Below, piece by piece: positions 59,151-64,000 of a DNA stretch of 64,000 nucleotides (the first letter of the stretch is position 1; every line of letters starts with the position of its first letter). Position numbers and translations under genes: made by a program. The stretch comes from Isoetes taiwanensis (taxonomy: Eukaryota; Streptophyta; Lycopodiopsida; Isoetales; Isoetaceae), in assembly GCA_021234155.1 (NCBI GenBank), contig JAJEKV010000387.1, positions 124,001 to 188,000 of the forward strand, written 5' to 3'. The notes below the pieces were generated by a model that was not told the DNA's origin, did no database searches, and saw nothing but the letters and a program-made list of their open reading frames with translations.

Positions 59151-59435
59151 GGTTGGTGTTTTCATTTTGTTTATGAAATGCCTAGAATGATAACCAGCAT
59201 TTCATTTATGGCACAACACCCTTGAGTTTGGCTTACTTTCTCTTGACATGTAGGCTCCTAGCAACATTTCTTTAAACAGTGGGTGGAATACTTGGTTGGT
59301 GTTTTTCATTTTGTTTATGAAATGCCTCGAATGATAACCAACATTTCATTTATGGCACAACACCCTTGAGTTTGGCTTACTTTCTCTTGACATGTAGGCT
59401 CTTGACAACATTTCTTTAGATAGTGGGTGGATACT
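59151..59435. repeat. Tandem duplication, period 143 bp
   Basis: GGTTGGTGTTTTCATTTTG at 59151 recurs at 59294. The whole unit (GAAATGCCT...GGCACAACACCCTTGAGTTT...AGTGGGTGG) is repeated with about 10 differences. It lies just after the T40 tract. Confidence 0.88.
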
Positions 59436-59599
59436 AAGTACCATGTCAATATAGAAAGGTTCCGCATTGACTATCACGGAGGAGGATGTTATTCTAGGCC
59501 TGCAACACCTCACCAATGGCAAGGCCGCGAATCTTGTGAACATGCAGGGCTGATTTGTTGAAATGGGCTGGACCTTGAAATGTCCCAGTCTTAACGATA

Positions 59600-61000
59600 T
59601 GTTCAATAGGGTCCTCCAATAAAGCTTTCCTTCAAAATGGACTGCGAATAGAGTGTTTCCAATCTGCAAGGCTAGCTAGCGATCGGCACTGCCCTGCCAA
59701 TTACCACAAAAACATGGTCAGCCCCTTGCTGGCAAAATTATTTGCCAAGATTCATGAACAACAATTGATAGCATGGGTAGAGGATCAGGGGTTTGTAATT
59801 GTTCTGCATTGTCATACACTGGAATGGGGGTCAACTTACATGACCAAGGTTCGCCTCATCTCCTGGTATCCTCTTCTTGCCAACAAATAGCACCTCGCTT
59901 CACCTATGAGGAACCGAACATGGAGGTGTAGTGCAAACATACAAATACCCAAATACCTTGGAGGAGAGTTTACAACCACCATATACTAGAACATCTGTGA
60001 TCGACAATGGGTGACCGGAAAATAATTGTCACAAAGCGAAGCTCTATGACTGATCCCATTAGGCACACTTGTTTTAAATTTTGATGAAGCCAGTTCTTCT
60101 ATATAGCGTGGAAGTATGTGATCCAATGATAGCACTTGCCTCACAGAAAGACTTGCTACGTGTTCAGAAAGCCTTTCTGACTCAGAACTCTTGGAGTAGT
60201 CCACATTCTCATATCCATGTCTTCCGCAAGAGATATGATACATTTCTATTCAACATGTTGATTTACTCTACTGTCAGATTGTGGCCAACATGGGGAACAC
60301 TCGACTTGTAGACTACATAATGGCCATGGGTCTTAAAGCCTGCCAGAAGGAGTAAACCTTAGGTTGGCCCTCCAAATGGAATGTGCAGCAATAGGCATGT
60401 GTACAAGTTTATAGCAACAACGAACTCGCTTGGTTGAAGCAATATCGTGATGCATGCTTTCCTAGCATTTTCGACACCGCAAGCACGATATATCAGTTTG
60501 ATTTCACCTAATCAGCCACTATATGTGCTTTCGCAACGCCTAGAGTGACATCACTAGCACCTTATATCCTGCATCATGTATGGCAATAGATTGTCTCAAG
60601 GTGCCTATGTCATTCAGACTGCCATATGATAGAAGAGTTTTGAGCGACCCACTAGGGATCATAGGGAATACCTTCTTTCTACATTTTGATTCCATTTTTA
60701 AGCAATTGTTCTCAATGTCTGGGCCTCGTCTTATGATATATCAGTGGACATCTATCATCCATGCAAGCAGGGCTTTAGATGACCAATTAAACACTCAAAC
60801 TTATCTAGAATGTGTCCTTTCACAAAGCCTTTCCAATCAATAACATTTGTAACAAGATAAGGAGCATGTGCCTTTCGAGTTGCATTTCCTGAAGACTTGC
60901 ATTAAGTGGGAAATTGTCAATGCAACTAATCTTTTTAGCAGGTTGGGTAATTACTTCAATCATTTTTTTCTACTTATATTTTTTATTTGCTAGTAACATT
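59600..61000 (+). pseudogene. Degenerate LINE ORF2 remnant
   Basis: Plus-strand frames give MVSPLLAKLFAKIHEQQLIA (about 59716) followed by WVEDQGF, then MKPVLLYSVEVCDPMIALAS (60081) and a C-terminal zinc-binding-like region around 60640-60730. The family is shared with the remnant at 19010-21260. There is a large gap between the RT block and the C-terminal part, so internal deletion is likely. All frames are broken. Confidence 0.65.
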
Positions 61001-61344
61001 GTTAGTAACTTTCTAAAATGAAGACTAAAACATTCAAAAGATTAAAAACGATTCAGAACACAATCAAAACAGATTTCCTGGAAAGGCATTCACAAAATCA
61101 CATACAAGTATTGTCATAATTATAGGTTTAGATTTGTAAAAAGATCCAATGCAAGATTTGGAAGTAAGGAAACTCTTGTATAGATTCAAAAACATTCAAA
61201 ATATTCCAAAAGACATTACTCAGTTCACTGCCATGTCAACTTCAGAATACATTTATAAATTCTTTCTATTCTTCATCATATTGACCATGATTCCATGCAA
61301 ATCATCCAGAGAAATACAAGACATCAGAATATTGCAGTTCTAAA

Positions 61345-63350
61345 AAGATCCACCTGTAATACTACCAACATTAACCTCCATGCCCATAGCTTTTCTGACA
61401 ATCGTCATCTCCGATAGAACATCAAGATCATTATTTAGCTGGATATCAGTAGATTCCATTGCAGAAGGAACAACACAAACAACCTCAACAGAAGGAACGA
61501 CATAAACTAGCTCACCTACAGAATTAACGTGCAGAATGTCTAACAAACCAGCAACAGCAGAACTAATGGTACCTTTGCTTGATGAATCTACCTTCTTCAC
61601 AACATCATTGTTAACTTGCTAAATTGGAGGAGGTTATATAACCTGATCCTTCAAAGAACTACCAACACGTTCTTGTTCGTCTAACCTCTACAATTCTTCA
61701 GCATACACAATCTCATACATCCTCCGATATCCGTTCTCATCAAATAGATTGCCAACAACTGACATGGCACACTTTGCCTATACCTCCTTAGTTTTGTCAT
61801 ACCTAAAACAAAAAATAGATGTTAGAAATTTAATAAAGTTATAAATAAGAAACAAGCAAAAAATTTGATTACCTGCTATACGCTGTGGGTGTTCTTTGCC
61901 CTGTAATGCGCTTGCCTATATTCTGAGGTACTATCCCAGCCCTTGCCATTCTTGATATAGCAGTAATCCGACCAGACTTTCCAAAAACCTTCCAATCAAC
62001 ACCTACTGTTTTCAGCATGTATTTCATCCACTCCGTCAACTTTCGTGCACTCACTCTGTGCACTGACTTACACTCACTCTGTGCACTGAATTATACCATA
62101 TGTTTCCCTTATGGTGAACAATTGCCTGCATGAAACAAAATTTCAAAGGAATTGCTCCACTATCATTCAGTTTTAAATCAGGCAAATGCCCCAAAAGCTG
62201 CCTGTAGGTAAGAAGAATATCATATTCATAATATCGACACCTTATTCTGAATTGCTCTTCTTGATAGTGTGTCATATCTGCATCATTATTTTTTACTTGT
62301 ACACTCATCATATTCCAGGTACTCAATATGATTTTATGTCCCAATAATAAAATTTGACATCACCAAAAGATGCAGCTCCTTTTGACCACGAATTGCAAAC
62401 CTTGACACGCAATAGTATAGAAATCTGACACAAAAACAGAATAATGAAAACCATTAAATAAAATTAATCAAGCAAATAAAGCAAGAAAACTAAGAAATGA
62501 CCTTCTTTGAAGACCTTTCGGATGTGTAATTTGGTGGTCAATGTCAGCCAACAAAGCAACCTCATCAGCATATGGAATTTCATCAACTTTCTTTTGCTTC
62601 TTACAAACTCCAGGAGTTCTTCGAGACCTATGCATTGTCGCTACACAAGTTAAGCGAGCTCTCTCAAATATTGGACTCTCCTTTATGTCGAAAAGGTACT
62701 GATGTACACCAGTATTTGAAGATCCAGCTCCTCGATTTTTTTATCAGTTCGAATCCCTACATGCTCCCTCCAAATATCAAATCTTTTTCTGGCCCATTTT
62801 ATCTTATTAGCAGACTTCTCTGCACCCCCGACATCCACTTCCCTCTAAAGTCCGCCCTCAAGAACAGTAAGGTTTGCAGGTATTGCAACTGTAGTAAATA
62901 TTCCAGACTGTTAAGCATCTCATATATATTCATCTATAGCTTCATCCCCCAAATTAGAAACCAAATCGCCTTCAAAATCTGACAGGTCTCTGGTGCAAGA
63001 CTCTTTGGCAACAAATGTACCAAAGCTATTTTCATAGGTTCGCTTCCTTTTCCTAGAAGCATCAGACACATTTTCAACAGCATTTTGCTTCTTAGAACTG
63101 ACAGGTATATTAATATCCTCTAAAGGAACTCTGTCCTGAATAGCAGGTGCATTCTGCTAGACACCGAGCACAAATGTCGGCATATCTTCCATCCCTAAAA
63201 CTTTGAGGATGCCATAACTAGTTAATCTTAAAAGATTAACCCTACTTAAGCTAATACATGCAAAAAGAAACATGTAACCATCACATGCAGCCATTTTCCA
63301 CCTCCAGACGAAGCAAGAACGACCTGGAATGAAATTTAAAAACAAGATTA
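61345..63350 (-). pseudogene. Degenerate gene with tyrosine-recombinase-like C-terminus
   Basis: Minus-strand order: a Lys/Arg-rich nuclear-signal-like stretch (SRKRKRTYEN, about 63050), a helical segment, SANKIKWARKRFDIWREHVG (about 62790), resembling the SAM-like N-terminal domain of tyrosine recombinases, then HRSRRTPGVCKKQKKVDEIP (about 62620), a middle frame (62051-62344), and KVFGKSGRITAISRMARAGI followed by QRTPTAYSRY (61860-61990). The last block has the spacing of the recombinase H-x-x-R ... H/W ... Y motif, but with K and Q where the two His would be. A donor GTAATC follows YSR, and an acceptor TTTTAG about 70 nt on leads to RYDKTKEV. In-frame stops occur throughout. It may derive from a Crypton- or DIRS-like element or a domesticated gene; low to moderate certainty. 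Confidence 0.45.
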
Positions 63351-64000
63351 GAAAGTTATTAGACCAACCGAGTATGATTCAGATTAAAAAAAAAAATTAG
63401 TCCATATTTGCTGAGACTTCGTCATCTGCAAGTTCTACTTGGTTTGTTTCATGGAAAAGGATTTTCTTGTGCTCTAGACGTATTCTATTCTGGATTCTAC
63501 TATACCTTTCAGCAAATATGAACTAAACTGCACCAAAATAACTTCACAGACAGGTATTTCGAACCTCCAGACACAAGAAGGCTGGGGTTGTGTTGTCTAT
63601 CGCTGCTCCAGATGATCAGCATCTGACCTTATACATTGAAGATATCCAAGAGAACGGACAAGAAGGCTGCGCTTGTGAATTGCCAGAATCTGGGATAGAA
63701 AGACCTAGAAAGCATGAAAGAGGCGGGTACACTAACTTCTAGGGAGCTAGGCATGGAAAGCTCCAGGGTGCGAGAAAACCTCTTCAGCATGAGATGTTCA
63801 CATCCAATGTATTGAAGAGTATAATGCACTCTGCAGTCAACAAAGAAAAGGTTGGAAAAACGCATGCTGAGGACAAGAGTCAGAGTGAAACAGAGGATGA
63901 TGAGTCAGAGGATGATGAGGAGGACATAAAGGACTCCCAGTTTCTGAACCCAAATGAGCAAATGAAGCTGATATAGAGTGGCGCTCATAAATAGAAAGAC
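63350..64000 (+). other. Coding-like acidic remnant at the window edge
   Basis: From about 63570 one plus-strand frame with a single TAG (63749) reads VVLSIAAPDDQHLTLYIEDI and further on SQSETEDDESEDDEEDIKDS, closing at 63976. The acidic tail could be the C-terminal end of a former nuclear protein. I cannot name it. Confidence 0.35.

Overview
The window looks like nuclear DNA of a land plant: AT-rich, gene-poor and dominated by nested transposable elements. The evidence is two spliced, recognisable plant genes with short GT-AG introns (68-85 nt apart from one of 882 nt), L1-type LINEs, a chromodomain Ty3/gypsy element with a TGGTATCAGAGC-type initiator-tRNA primer site, a Helitron and a degenerate hAT element. 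The species cannot be fixed from the sequence; a large-genome plant such as a fern is an impression only.

Layout. 1-8600: eroded repeats, including a non-L1 LINE fragment interrupted by a piece of gypsy coding sequence. 8692-10829 (+): an intact three-exon LOG2/LUL-type RING E3 ligase gene. 11660-13900 (-): a decayed hAT transposase. 14840-16670: clusters of a palindromic CTCGACTCGNGAGTCGAG repeat. 16720-21260: two LINE remnants, the second split by a 1.4 kb element with hAT-like features. 21270-32640: mostly anonymous sequence with one coding-like remnant near 24.4-25.0 kb.

32968-53949 (-) is one 21 kb Ty3/gypsy chromovirus inserted in a LINE, with 5 bp target duplications and LTRs that look about 98-99% identical by eye. 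Its left-hand (3') LTR is split by a 2906 bp Helitron whose empty site is preserved in the other LTR. The element carries gag, protease, RT, RNase H, integrase and a chromodomain. Between the 5' LTR and gag it also carries three more open reading frames. ORF1 runs, in the same frame and past a single TGA, into an unmistakable histone H3 fold. ORF2 ends in a region resembling histone H2A, and ORF3 has a possible H2B-like C-terminus. ORF1 and ORF2 have similar 5' flanks, and all three have related 3' flanks, as if they were separate expression cassettes. A chromovirus carrying its own histone-fold proteins is the most striking thing in this window. The 5' leader also holds a 2 kb segment present twice around an 858 bp spacer, with exon-like host sequence.

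57071-58684 (-) is an intact six-exon BASS3-type plastid sodium/metabolite cotransporter gene. The right end holds another LINE remnant and a degenerate gene whose C-terminus resembles a tyrosine recombinase. The two host genes have no evident functional link; everything else is mobile-element biology.
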